64,000 nucleotides of DNA, taken from Mesorhizobium sp. B4-1-4. Lineage in GTDB: Bacteria; Pseudomonadota; Alphaproteobacteria; Rhizobiales; Rhizobiaceae. Positions 42,667 to 51,485 of the stretch are shown piece by piece. The notes beneath the pieces were generated by a model. That model did no database searches. It was not told the origin of the DNA and saw nothing but the letters and a program-made list of their open reading frames with translations. Made by a program: the position numbers and the translations under genes. The stretch is taken from positions 6,127,001-6,191,000 of the forward strand of contig NZ_CP083950.1 of assembly GCF_006439395.2 (NCBI RefSeq), given 5' to 3'. Position 1 is the first letter of the stretch, and each line of letters begins with the position of its first letter.

Positions 42667-44382
42667 CTAGAACGGTTCGGGAAAATGCCCTGAAAACAGG
42701 GTCAGCGGGGGTTTGGCTGTGGGGTCGGTCTTGATTTCAAGCAGATATGGCTTTCCCGAAGCAAAGGCCCGGTCAAGGGCTGGGCCGACCGCCTCACCGA
42801 CCTCGACCCGCTCGGCGTCAATTCCGCAAGCCCTCGCTATGGCCGCATGATCGACGTCTGCGAAGTCACAGGCGATCGTGTGCTCGCCGAACTTAACATC
42901 TTCGGCATGCGTCTGAAATCCGAGAATGCCGTTGTTCAAGACCACGATTATCACCGGCAGTTGGAGCCTTCGCAGCGTCTCCAGTTCGGCCCAGGAGTGC
43001 CCAAAGCCGCCATCGCCGACCAGCGCAACGACGCGTGCCTGAGGCGCCGCAACCTGAGCCCCGATGGCGAGCGGAACTCCCCAGCCCAGGCCCGCGAGCC
43101 CTCGGGGCGCAAGGAACCGTTGGCCCGCCGCCTTTGCAGTCATGTAGGTGTTTATCCAGTTCGATGAGTAAGACGCGTCGGCGGTAATGATGTCGCTTGC
43201 GCCCAAGCGCCTGTCGATTTCTGCAGCTACTCTTTCGGGACGCACATTCTTGCCGTCGCGTTCGGTGACGGCTTTTATAAGCCCGGTCCATCGGGTTACT
43301 GCCTCGGCGATCCGCCCTTCGACGGCGGCGCGGCTGGCGCTCCGCTTCATAAGGTCGAGCTTCAGAATTGCCGTCCGCAATGCCGCGAGGGTGAGCTTGG
43401 CGTCCCCGACAAGCCGCAAGGCTTCGTAATTGCGCCCGACCTCAGTAGGGTCGGCGTCAATATGGATGAACCGGGCGGATTTGGGGTACAGCGTCCACGA
43501 ATCCGTGCCGTTCTGGTTGGTACGGTTGCCTACCAGCAGGACAACATCAGCCTCATTGATCGTTGACTTGAGTTCTCGAGTCCGGGCACCCATACCCATT
43601 GTGTTGCCGACGACGCCGATCGACAGCGGGTGTGTTTCGTCGACGCTTCCCTTTCCCATGAAAGTGGTGGCGACGGGCAAATGCGCGTCCTCCTGCAGTC
43701 GGGCCAGCTCCCCTGAGGCGTCGGAAATGTGAATCCCCCCGCCTGCGATCACGACCGGTCGATCCGCATCAGCCAGAAGCCTGGCGGCAGCTTCAATTCG
43801 CGACGGGTCAGCCAGACAGCGATCGAGCGGGAAAGTTCCCAGTGATATACGTCGTTTGGAGCCCGCCTCAGCTTTCTCGATCAGTAAATCTGCCGGCAAG
43901 AGCAACACGGCAGGCCCGGGGCGCCCTGACGTAGCTGCCGTGAACGCCATGTCGACGTAGTCGTCCAAACGCTCCGCCCGGTCGATACGTCTGACGAACT
44001 TCGAAACGCCTTCGAACAGTTTCACATGATCGAGTTCCTGAAAAGCATTCTTATCGACCGTTTCCCGCGTAACCTCTTGGACAAGCGCGACCACAGGTAC
44101 GGAAGCCTTAAGTGCCTCGGCGAGCGGGGGAACCAAGAGCGTCGCGGCGGGTCCATTCTGCGCTGTCACGATGCCGACTTTTCGGGAAATCCGGGCGTAA
44201 CCGTCCGCCATGGTGCCCCCCATGTTCTCTTGGCGGTACACGGTTTGAGAAATGCCGAGATGCGGTGCAGCCAAGTGAAAGGCGGAGGGTAAGCTCTGCC
44301 CAAAGGTGGTAACGACCCCGTGCCGAACCAGTGCTTCGCCTAAGCGCAAAGCGACTGTCGAATTAGATGCGGAAGCGGGCAT
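42667..44382 (-). CDS. Thiamine-pyrophosphate enzyme (acetolactate-synthase/benzoylformate-decarboxylase-like)
   Basis: The 571-residue protein has the three-domain TPP decarboxylase/carboligase layout: the PYR domain with VYRQENMGGTMADGYARISR (Glu that activates the cofactor), a central domain (PVVIAGGGIHISDASGELAR), and the PP domain with VALVGDGGFGHSWAELETLR followed by VIIVVLNN, the GDG-N(26-28)-N thiamine-diphosphate motif. The start at 44382 follows GGAG; 13 more codons to 44421 are in frame but less likely. It is the first gene of a three-gene operon with an SDR and a GntR regulator. The substrate is not predictable; anabolic acetolactate synthase is unlikely because no small subunit follows. 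Confidence 0.9.
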   Translation of the reverse strand: MPASASNSTVALRLGEALVRHGVVTTFGQSLPSAFHLAAPHLGISQTVYRQENMGGTMADGYARISRKVGIVTAQNGPAATLLVPPLAEALKASVPVVALVQEVTRETVDKNAFQELDHVKLFEGVSKFVRRIDRAERLDDYVDMAFTAATSGRPGPAVLLLPADLLIEKAEAGSKRRISLGTFPLDRCLADPSRIEAAARLLADADRPVVIAGGGIHISDASGELARLQEDAHLPVATTFMGKGSVDETHPLSIGVVGNTMGMGARTRELKSTINEADVVLLVGNRTNQNGTDSWTLYPKSARFIHIDADPTEVGRNYEALRLVGDAKLTLAALRTAILKLDLMKRSASRAAVEGRIAEAVTRWTGLIKAVTERDGKNVRPERVAAEIDRRLGASDIITADASYSSNWINTYMTAKAAGQRFLAPRGLAGLGWGVPLAIGAQVAAPQARVVALVGDGGFGHSWAELETLRRLQLPVIIVVLNNGILGFQTHAEDVKFGEHTIACDFADVDHAAIARACGIDAERVEVGEAVGPALDRAFASGKPYLLEIKTDPTAKPPLTLFSGHFPEPF

Positions 44383-44921
44383 GCGGCAGCTCCATTTGCT
44401 ATTTGCTATATCAAACAGCATATACTATCGCCGACGTCAATGGGCACGCCCTCCGGGGCGAGTTGCAAGTGCTTGGCTCGCCGGACCAGGCACGGCAACC
44501 CGAAAGTCAAGTAGCGTTCTCACGGAGTGCCGCACGGAACAGTAGCGGAGTGGTAGAGATCGCCGTCATGCCGGATGTACCGCCTAGTGGCGGTATCCGA
44601 AATGTGGGCCACCGGTGACGTGCTCCCGTCTTTGGATCGCCCCGGGCCGGAACTTCCGGGGTGTCCGGCTCAGGTGGCGGAAGCCGCCGATGAGCCTTTC
44701 ATGAGCGATATCGGCGGCTTGTTGCCGATCGCGCTGTGGGGTCGGACTGTGTTGTTGACGTGCGTGGATAAGCGATCTGTCGAAACTTGGTGTTATCGTG
44801 TTTTGGCCGCTTACCGCGAACCGTCAGTTTTCGCGTGTGGGCAGGATGATGCGGTAGTGGATTACTCGCGCGCCTACTTCGAGGCCACCCCGCCTCGGCT
44901 ATGGTCCCCAGCGTTCTTGGT
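44383..44921. other. Gene-free region with regulatory and hairpin elements
   Basis: About 540 bases between divergent or convergent gene ends. A near-palindrome AGCATATACT (44417-44426) lies upstream of the TPP enzyme and could bind the GntR protein of that operon. An inverted repeat CCCCGG (44640-44645)/CCGGGG (44656-44661) could form a short hairpin near the end of the MFS gene's transcript. The open frame 44575-45090 runs into the MFS gene on the opposite strand and was not accepted as a gene. Confidence 0.45.
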
Positions 44922-46562
44922 CTATTTTCGTGACACATACGGAACCGTCGGCGGTGATTTTCTAAACGCGCCTGTCGGACGCTCAATCAAGATGGATGTC
45001 TGGGGCCGCCCTGTCTGCGCATTCAGCTTCAAAAACTCTCCGTCCAGGCTCTTGTCCGCTGTGGTAAGGCGGTGTTGCAGGCGAAGGTAATCCGTCCATG
45101 TTGGTGTTCGATACGTTTCCAGCCAACGCGCTGGGTGCTGCACATCGCGCGTCAGCGTCCAATTGCGCGCACCCACACGGCTTTGGACGTGCCGCCGTTC
45201 GCGCATCAGATCCAGAAAAGGATCGAGATTTTGATCCGGTATGGAATATTCGATCGTGACCAGAATGGGACCGCTTCTGGGCCTCAGATCAAGCGCTATC
45301 GCGGGATGAATGACTTCCCCTAAGGGCTCGAGTTCCGATTCTGATCGGTTGCTGATCGGAAATTTAAGCCCAATGCAGGCAACCAGGAATGTAGCGATAG
45401 CGGAGCAGGCCAATGCGGTGGTCAGCGAGTAATTCTCAGTTACAGCGCCCCACAGCCAACTGCCACCCGCAATCCCGCCATAGGCGAAGGCGTTATAGAT
45501 CGAAATCGTGCGTCCTGTGATCCATCTTGGGCTCGCAAGTTGAACGGTCACGCCCAGTCCCGACCACGCGGTTACCCAGCCGGCGCCGCCTACCGCAAGC
45601 GAGATTGTTGCGATCAAGACTGAAGCGGTCAGGGCAAGGGACAAGGTGCAAGCCGCGCATGCGACGCACGCCAGCGTGATCAAGCGTTCCTGCGTTAGCC
45701 GGCGTCGAAGAATGGTATTTGATAGCCCACCCAGGAACGCACCGACGCCAAAACCGCCCATCAGGATTCCATAGGAGACTGGACCGCTATGCAGATGGTC
45801 GCGCACAACCAAGGGCAGGAGAGCCAATGTGGCTATGCCTGCAAGTCCGAACAACATCCCGCGCATGATTATCGTCTTGATTTCCGAGGACATGGCGGTG
45901 AAGCGCAGACCGTCATGGATGGCAGTCGTCATTCTTTCGCGGGGAAGTGATGATGAATGCACCTTCCATTTGTTGCGCCACAGTGCGGTGAGTGGAGCAG
46001 TGAAACCAATGGTCGTCAGGGCGAAGGTAAAGAGCGGTCCGAAGGCGGCCACCACAATGCCTCCAAGCGCCGGGCCGACACTTCGGACCGTATTGAAACC
46101 CACGGAAATCAAGGTGATGGCCGCCGGTAGCTTGCGCCGCTCCACAATATCACCGACGGAAGCTTGCCAGGCTGGATCGGCCAGTGCGATGCCGCATCCG
46201 TCCAGGAAACTGAAGGCTAGGATGATCCATGGATCAACGACGCCAAGGATCATAAGCACCGTCAGCATCGCGGATGCCGTCATCATCAGGCCGCGGCCGA
46301 TGATCATGACGGTGCGTCGGCTGTAGTTGTCGGCGATGGCTCCAACAAAGATAGCGAGGAAGAAAGTCGGCAACGTGGATGATGCTTGAACCAGTGCGAC
46401 CATCACGTCGGAGGTTGAGATCGTGGTCATTAGCCAGCTGAGCGCGACGGTTTGCATCAACCAGCCGAGGCTCGAGACCTGGCTGGCGAGCCAGATCGTT
46501 CGAAAGGTGCGGTTCTCTAAAGGCGCCAATAGGCCGCTGTGTTCCATCGCCATGCTTGTCAT
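44922..46562 (-). CDS. MFS transporter with C-terminal cytosolic domain (EntS/MFS_3-like)
   Basis: The 546-residue protein has ten to twelve transmembrane segments in its first 410 residues: FRTIWLASQVSSLGWLMQTV at the start, DNYSRRTVMIIGRGLMMTAS (cytoplasmic loop), ITLISVGFNTVRSVGPALGG. Its last 120 residues (ILVTIEYSIPDQNLDPFLDL, RRHVQSRVGARNWTLTRDVQ) form a soluble antibiotic-biosynthesis-monooxygenase-like domain. This architecture is typical of the MFS_3/DUF894 exporters related to the enterobactin exporter EntS. The exported compound is unknown. A relic of a paralog lies at 20842-21400. Confidence 0.88.
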   Translation of the reverse strand: MTSMAMEHSGLLAPLENRTFRTIWLASQVSSLGWLMQTVALSWLMTTISTSDVMVALVQASSTLPTFFLAIFVGAIADNYSRRTVMIIGRGLMMTASAMLTVLMILGVVDPWIILAFSFLDGCGIALADPAWQASVGDIVERRKLPAAITLISVGFNTVRSVGPALGGIVVAAFGPLFTFALTTIGFTAPLTALWRNKWKVHSSSLPRERMTTAIHDGLRFTAMSSEIKTIIMRGMLFGLAGIATLALLPLVVRDHLHSGPVSYGILMGGFGVGAFLGGLSNTILRRRLTQERLITLACVACAACTLSLALTASVLIATISLAVGGAGWVTAWSGLGVTVQLASPRWITGRTISIYNAFAYGGIAGGSWLWGAVTENYSLTTALACSAIATFLVACIGLKFPISNRSESELEPLGEVIHPAIALDLRPRSGPILVTIEYSIPDQNLDPFLDLMRERRHVQSRVGARNWTLTRDVQHPARWLETYRTPTWTDYLRLQHRLTTADKSLDGEFLKLNAQTGRPQTSILIERPTGAFRKSPPTVPYVSRK

Positions 46563-47108
46563 CTATTGAGTGCTTTGTTCAGGAGCTACCGACCCATGGG
46601 CGGAGCCGCACGGCCGCCATTCGGGAAGTTCGTATTTGACCAGTGCTGATCGTATGGGCCGAATGGGCCGATGAATTGTCGAGCAACGAGGCAGATGGTG
46701 GCTTCGATGTGATGTGTAAACCACCTGATCGCGTTTATTGGACAAGGCCGGATTCCAAAATCAGCGGGCGGCGACGGTACTGCTGATCTGGACGCCACCG
46801 ACAAGAGCCTTCGCGGCGCCGAACGGCGCCTACTTGCAGCCACCACCCACTCCCTTTCAGCCTGGTTCCATTCTTGAAGACGCCGCAGCGACATAATTCG
46901 CCAGCCGAATGCCTCATCCTCGCTTGATCCTGACCCTGATCACGATCGATGTGCAATCTTGCCACTCGGGGCTATTCGCTGGTCCAGGCAGCCGGGGGCC
47001 TTGACTCTGCGTGAGTTTGGGCCAGACCAACACTCTGCGAAGAAGAGAATGCGGCCACGAATACTGGACGGCTGCGCAAGTGAACCCGGCCCTGAGGTCT
47101 ATTGCAGT
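46563..47108. other. Gene-free stretch upstream of DUF982-like gene
   Basis: About 550 bases between the divergent MFS gene and the DUF982-like gene. Several short frames are open on both strands, but none resembles a known family or has a credible ribosome-binding site. Promoters for both flanking genes should lie here. Confidence 0.45.
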
Positions 47109-47381
47109 ATGGCAGTGCCGAAGAAGCGAGGGAGGGGCGCCCTGAGCAGGTTTGAAAGGCCAGTTGTCGTCCAGGTGGGCCGCCATGGCGCAGAGCATAT
47201 TGTGTTCGATGTCAATGACGCAGCAGATATCTTGCTCCGCGATATTCAGCACCAGACCGAGAAGCGAAAGAACGCGATGAACGCCTGTCTGCGGGTGCTG
47301 CGGGGTGAGGCTCATCCACCCTCGGCTCGACGTGCTTTCGTAACTGCCGCGCTCGAAGCAAAGATGCTTCGTGGTGATTAA
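47109..47381 (+). CDS. DUF982-like small protein
   Basis: The 90-residue product has the pattern of the rhizobial DUF982 family: RFERPVVVQVGRHGAEHIVF, DVNDAADILLRDI, MNACLRVLRGEAHPPSARRA and FVTAALEAKML. Members are short, common on rhizobial plasmids and islands, and have no known function. The ATG at 47109 fits the family start; the frame is open back to 46959 without similarity. It is convergent with bioZ. Confidence 0.75.
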   Translation: MAVPKKRGRGALSRFERPVVVQVGRHGAEHIVFDVNDAADILLRDIQHQTEKRKNAMNACLRVLRGEAHPPSARRAFVTAALEAKMLRGD

Positions 47382-47465
47382 ATTCGCGCAGGTACCACAT
47401 TCGAGAAAACCGGGCGACCGATCATCTTTTTACTTTCACCTGCGGACCTGTAGACGGCCTGCTGG

Positions 47466-48449
47466 TCAGAAACCAACCACCAATGCCCCGCCGGTCAAGC
47501 CGGCACCGGCCGCTGCAAGCAGCAAATTCTCGCCCGGTCGAAAGGGATTGGCGCTGTGGGCAACAGACAGCGACAGGGAAATCGTTGCCGCCGACGAGTT
47601 CCCATACTCGGCAATGGTTTTGACGATGCGCTCAGCCTCGATGCCAAGCGACTTGCCGACCGCGTTGAGGATGCGGGCGTTTGCCTGGTGGGGCACGAAA
47701 CGGGTGACGTCCGGCGCCGACAGGCCGGCCGCTGCCAGCGCCTCAGTCGAGCAGCGGCTCATCATCTCGACCGCCTTGGCGAAGACTTCGCGCCCATCCG
47801 CGATCGTCATGCGGGTGTCGACGATGTCCATGTCTTGCTTGAAGGGACGGTTGCTGCCGCCGGCGGGGATTTGGATCAGGCCATAGGCGGACCCGTCAGA
47901 GGCAAGTGCGGTGCCGAGTATGCCGTGGCAAGGATCGCCGGAAGGAGCAAGCACCACCGCGCCCGCAGCATCGGCGAACAGCACGGCGCTCGCGCGCTCG
48001 GCCGGGTTAATGCGGCGGCTCAATATGTTTGCGGCGATGACGATGGCCGGCTTGTTGTGCAAGCGCACGAAGCCGTCGGCGAAGGTCAAGGCATAGATGA
48101 AACCCGCGCAGGCTCCCGCGAGGTCAATCCCGCCGGCATTTTCGAGGCCGAGCCTGTGCGCAACCAGCGGCGCGCTCGGCGGAAGGAGATGATCCGGCGT
48201 CGAAGTCGCCAGCAAAAGCAGGCCGACCACCTTGCGATCGATGCCGGCGGCCTCAAGGGCCATCTCGCCTGCTTTGGCCGCCAGCCCGGAAAGCGTGTCG
48301 CCTGGCTCCGCCCAGAAACGTGAACGGATGCCGGTTCGTCCTTCGATCCAGCCTGCTTCCAGCCCAAGACTTTCCTCGATCTCGGCATTGCCGACCTTGC
48401 GAGCCGGCACGTGATGGCCAAGGCCAATGATGCGCGCCGTGCGGTTCAT
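47466..48449 (-). CDS. bioZ: BioZ, beta-ketoacyl-ACP-synthase-III-like biotin precursor enzyme
   Basis: The 327-residue KAS III family protein has the active-site cysteine in GACAGF (C114), the histidine in VPHQANARI and the asparagine in YGNSSAAT. The N terminus ARIIGLGHHVPARKVGN and ETSLGLEAGWIEGRTGIRSR-type dimer region fit BioZ. BioZ condenses glutaryl-CoA or glutaryl-ACP with malonyl-ACP to supply the pimeloyl moiety of biotin in alphaproteobacteria that lack BioC-BioH. Its ATG overlaps the bioA stop by four bases. It is the last gene of the bioBFDAZ operon. Confidence 0.93.
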   Translation of the reverse strand: MNRTARIIGLGHHVPARKVGNAEIEESLGLEAGWIEGRTGIRSRFWAEPGDTLSGLAAKAGEMALEAAGIDRKVVGLLLLATSTPDHLLPPSAPLVAHRLGLENAGGIDLAGACAGFIYALTFADGFVRLHNKPAIVIAANILSRRINPAERASAVLFADAAGAVVLAPSGDPCHGILGTALASDGSAYGLIQIPAGGSNRPFKQDMDIVDTRMTIADGREVFAKAVEMMSRCSTEALAAAGLSAPDVTRFVPHQANARILNAVGKSLGIEAERIVKTIAEYGNSSAATISLSLSVAHSANPFRPGENLLLAAAGAGLTGGALVVGF

Positions 48450-49711
48450 CTGCCGGTGCCCGCAAGCGCGGCCGCCTCGTCTATTGCCGCATAGAGGCGG
48501 TCGAGTTCGAGCGATGTCACGCAATAGGGCGGCAGCAGGTAAATGACGTTGCCGAGGGGGCGGACCAGCAATCCGCGCTGGAGGAAGAAGGTGCGCAGTT
48601 TGGGGCCGACCTCTGCGAGGTAGCCGGCGTTGCCGACGCTGAGGTCGAGCGCGGCGATGGTGCCGGTCGTGCGAACATTCTCGAAACGCGCGTCCCCCTT
48701 GAACCGAGCAATCTTCTCCGCCTGCATCCGCGACAACGCAGTTACGCGCTCGGCCGCAGGCTCATCGTTCCAGATACCGACATTCGCCAGCGCCGCCGCG
48801 CAGGCGATCGGGTTCGCGGTGTAGGAGCTGGAATGGAAGAAGGTCTTGGTCCGATCGCTGGAATAGTGGGCGCGGAAGATCGCATCGGTGGCAAGTGTCG
48901 CCGCGAGCGGCAACGAGCCGCCAGTCAGCCCCTTGGACGTGCACAATATGTCTGGCGTGATCGCTGCCTGCTCGCAGGCGAACATTGTGCCGGTGCGGCC
49001 CCAGCCGGTCATGACTTCGTCGGCGATGAAAAGCGTTCCGGAGCGTTCGGCAATGCGCTTGAGTTCGGCGAGAACTGAAGCCGGATACATGAGCATGCCG
49101 CCTGCGCCGAGCACTAGCGGCTCGACGATCAATGCGGCAACCTCGCGGCCACGCGCGAGCCGTTCGAAGGAATCGAGCGTTTCCTGCTGCCGGCCCGCGG
49201 CAGGGAAGGGGATTTTGTCGACCTGAAACAGCAGGGGCTCGTATGCGGCGTTGAAGACGCCACGCGCGCCCACACTCATCGTGCCGATGGTGTCGCCGTG
49301 ATAGCTGTGCTCCATGACGACGATGCGTGACCGCGGCGCCCCATTGTTGCGATGAAAGCCCAGCGCCATCTTCAGTGCCACCTCGACGCTGGTCGAGCCG
49401 CTGTCGGAATAGAACACCCAGTCGAGACCCGTCGGCGCCAGTTCGACCAGCGCTACTGCCAATCGCTCGGCCGGCTCGTGGCTGAGGCCGGCAAAGATCA
49501 CCTGGTCGAGCGTCTCGGTCGCGTTCCGGATCGCCTCCATGATCTTCGGCTGGCGGTGACCGTGCGTGATGACCCACCAAGAGGAGATCGCGTCGAGTAC
49601 GCGCTTACCTTCGCGCGTATCGACATAGGCGCCCTCGGTGCGCACAATCGTCGTCGGCACCGGCTCGGTGGCATGCTGGGTAAAGGGATGCCAGACGGCG
49701 GAGCGGCTCAA
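48446..49711 (-). CDS. bioA: Adenosylmethionine-8-amino-7-oxononanoate aminotransferase
   Basis: BioA transfers the amino group of S-adenosylmethionine to 8-amino-7-oxononanoate (KAPA), giving DAPA. The 421-residue protein shows SRSAVWHPFTQHATEPVPTT at the N terminus, FYSDSGSTSVEVALKMAL, MEHSYHGDTIGTMSVGARGV, FIADEVMTGWGRTGTMFACE and LCTSKGLTGGSLPLAATLAT with the PLP lysine near residue 258. I chose the TTG at 49711, which overlaps the bioD stop (TTGA) and gives the normal length; ATGs further upstream lie in bioD sequence. Confidence 0.95.
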   Translation of the reverse strand: MSRSAVWHPFTQHATEPVPTTIVRTEGAYVDTREGKRVLDAISSWWVITHGHRQPKIMEAIRNATETLDQVIFAGLSHEPAERLAVALVELAPTGLDWVFYSDSGSTSVEVALKMALGFHRNNGAPRSRIVVMEHSYHGDTIGTMSVGARGVFNAAYEPLLFQVDKIPFPAAGRQQETLDSFERLARGREVAALIVEPLVLGAGGMLMYPASVLAELKRIAERSGTLFIADEVMTGWGRTGTMFACEQAAITPDILCTSKGLTGGSLPLAATLATDAIFRAHYSSDRTKTFFHSSSYTANPIACAAALANVGIWNDEPAAERVTALSRMQAEKIARFKGDARFENVRTTGTIAALDLSVGNAGYLAEVGPKLRTFFLQRGLLVRPLGNVIYLLPPYCVTSLELDRLYAAIDEAAALAGTGR

Positions 49712-50346
49712 TGTGGGATCTCCATGAAGTCGGCGGCGCTGAACAGGGCGCGCATGGCCGCTGCAAGCGCCTCGGGCGTCAGCGGGTCGAGGAGCGGCAG
49801 GCGACCGAGAATGCGCACCTTGCCCATTTCGGCGATGGTCCTTTGCGTATCGGCCATCTCCTCGCCGATAAAGGCGATGCCGAGCAGAGGTATTGAGCGG
49901 GCACGCAAAGCCTCGATCGAGAGCAGGGTGTGGTTGATCGTGCCGAGCGCCGTGCGCGCGCAGAGAATGACCGGCAGTTGCCATTCCCGAAAAATATCGA
50001 TGAACTTCGTTTTCCGATTGAGCGGCACCATCAGCCCGCCGGCACCCTCAATGATGAGCGGGCCCGGCAGCTCTGGCAGCGAAAGTTTTGCCGCCTCGAT
50101 CGCGACGCCGTCGATTTCGGCCGACCGATGCGGCGACAGTGGCTTGCTCAGACGATAGACTTCCGGCAGGACGCGCCCTGCCGGCAGGGCCGAGAGGCGG
50201 GCAACAATCTCGCTGTCGGTCTCCTCGTCGAGGCCCGATTGCACCGGTTTCCAATAGAAGCCGTCGAGCAGCCCCGCGAGACCGGCCGCAAACACAGTCT
50301 TGCCGATTCCGGTATCGGTGCCGGTCACGACGAAGCGTGTGGACAT
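49708..50346 (-). CDS. bioD: Dethiobiotin synthetase
   Basis: BioD closes the ureido ring of dethiobiotin from DAPA, CO2 and ATP. The 212-residue protein has the P-loop GTDTGIGKT (residues 9-17), the YWKPVQSG segment with the substrate-binding lysine, PLIIEGAGGLMVPL and VILCARTALGTINHTLLS, all diagnostic of BioD. Its start overlaps the end of bioF by 22 bases and its stop overlaps the TTG of bioA. Confidence 0.95.
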   Translation of the reverse strand: MSTRFVVTGTDTGIGKTVFAAGLAGLLDGFYWKPVQSGLDEETDSEIVARLSALPAGRVLPEVYRLSKPLSPHRSAEIDGVAIEAAKLSLPELPGPLIIEGAGGLMVPLNRKTKFIDIFREWQLPVILCARTALGTINHTLLSIEALRARSIPLLGIAFIGEEMADTQRTIAEMGKVRILGRLPLLDPLTPEALAAAMRALFSAADFMEIPH

Positions 50347-51485
50347 TGGGAGCGCCCCCATTCCTCGGCCAGAGCATCGAATAGAGCCGAAACGTCGGCC
50401 TCGCCAACATTTAGTGTCAGCGAGATACGCAGCCTTGCCGTCCCCTCGGGCACGGTGGGCGGGCGGATGCCGCGCACGTCGAATCCACGCGCCTGCAAGG
50501 CCTGCGCCAACGCCATGGCGCGGGCATTGTCGCCGACGACGATCGGCAGGATCTGCGAGCCGCTCGCGGCCAGGCCCAGCTCCTTGGCTCGTCTGCCTGC
50601 AAGCGAGACCAGCTTGGTCAATCGCTCCCGGCGCTCCGGCTCCTGGGCGACGATGTCGAGGGCTGTTGCCGCCGCGACCGCCATCAGCGGCGAGGGCGCG
50701 GTGGCGTAAATAAAAGGCCGGCAGCGATTGACCAGATAATCGCATAGCACTTTAGGCGCGGTGACCAGCGCGCCGGATGCGCCCAGCGCCTTACCACAGG
50801 TGTGCAGCACCACGACATTGTCGCGGCCTTCGAGGTCGTGCGCCAAACCGCGCCCATCCGGGCCGTAAACGCCGGTGGCGTGGGCCTCGTCGACGAACAG
50901 GAACGCACCGTAGCGGTCCGCGACCTCGATCAGTTCACAGAGCGGAGCCCGGTCGCCGTCCATGCTGTAGAGGCTCTCAACCACGATCCAGGCGTGGCCA
51001 GCGCCACCTCTCGCGCGCCAGGTCCGGATCGCATCGTCCACGGTGTCCGTGTCGTTGTGCGCCGCTTCCATCACTTCGGCGCGGCCGGCTCGCGCTCCCT
51101 CATGCGCGCTGGCATGGATGAGTTCGTCCAGCACGATCAGATCGCCTTTCTGAGGCAAGGTCGTGAGCACCGCGAAATTGGCGACATAGCCGCCGCCGAA
51201 GAACAGCGCGCGCTCGGCGCCGAAGAAGCCGGCCGCTTTGGCTTCGAGTGCCTCGTGCTCAGGCGCGTTGCCGCGCAAGAGGCGCGAGCCGGTCGCCCCG
51301 ACGGGCGTGCCTGCGGCGAGCGCCGCTGCGACCGCCTCCGCCATCCGCTTCGAGCGCGCGAGACCGAGATAGTCGTTGGAGGCGAAGTCGAGGCCGGCGC
51401 GGCCGCTCAAGGTGCGCAACCGGTTCTTGCGGGCCAACCCGCGCAGGCTGGTCTCGTAGCGCTCGAGCAAGGCTCGGCCGTTCAC
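50325..51485 (-). CDS. bioF: 8-amino-7-oxononanoate synthase
   Basis: BioF condenses pimeloyl-ACP/CoA with L-alanine to KAPA. The 386-residue PLP enzyme has GLDFASNDYLGLARSKRMAE, GTPVGATGSRLLRGN, ALFFGGGYVANFAVLTTL, IVVESLYSMDGDRAPLCELI, LFVDEAHATGVYGPDGRGL and VLHTCGKALGASGALVTA with the PLP lysine near residue 230. The start is GTG 51485, overlapping the bioB stop by four bases; an ORF extension into bioB was rejected. Confidence 0.95.
   Translation of the reverse strand: MNGRALLERYETSLRGLARKNRLRTLSGRAGLDFASNDYLGLARSKRMAEAVAAALAAGTPVGATGSRLLRGNAPEHEALEAKAAGFFGAERALFFGGGYVANFAVLTTLPQKGDLIVLDELIHASAHEGARAGRAEVMEAAHNDTDTVDDAIRTWRARGGAGHAWIVVESLYSMDGDRAPLCELIEVADRYGAFLFVDEAHATGVYGPDGRGLAHDLEGRDNVVVLHTCGKALGASGALVTAPKVLCDYLVNRCRPFIYATAPSPLMAVAAATALDIVAQEPERRERLTKLVSLAGRRAKELGLAASGSQILPIVVGDNARAMALAQALQARGFDVRGIRPPTVPEGTARLRISLTLNVGEADVSALFDALAEEWGRSQCPHASS

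Noticed and set aside
44575..45090. 171-codon forward open frame
   Set aside because: Its second half is antisense to the C-terminal domain of the MFS gene and the first half matches no family.
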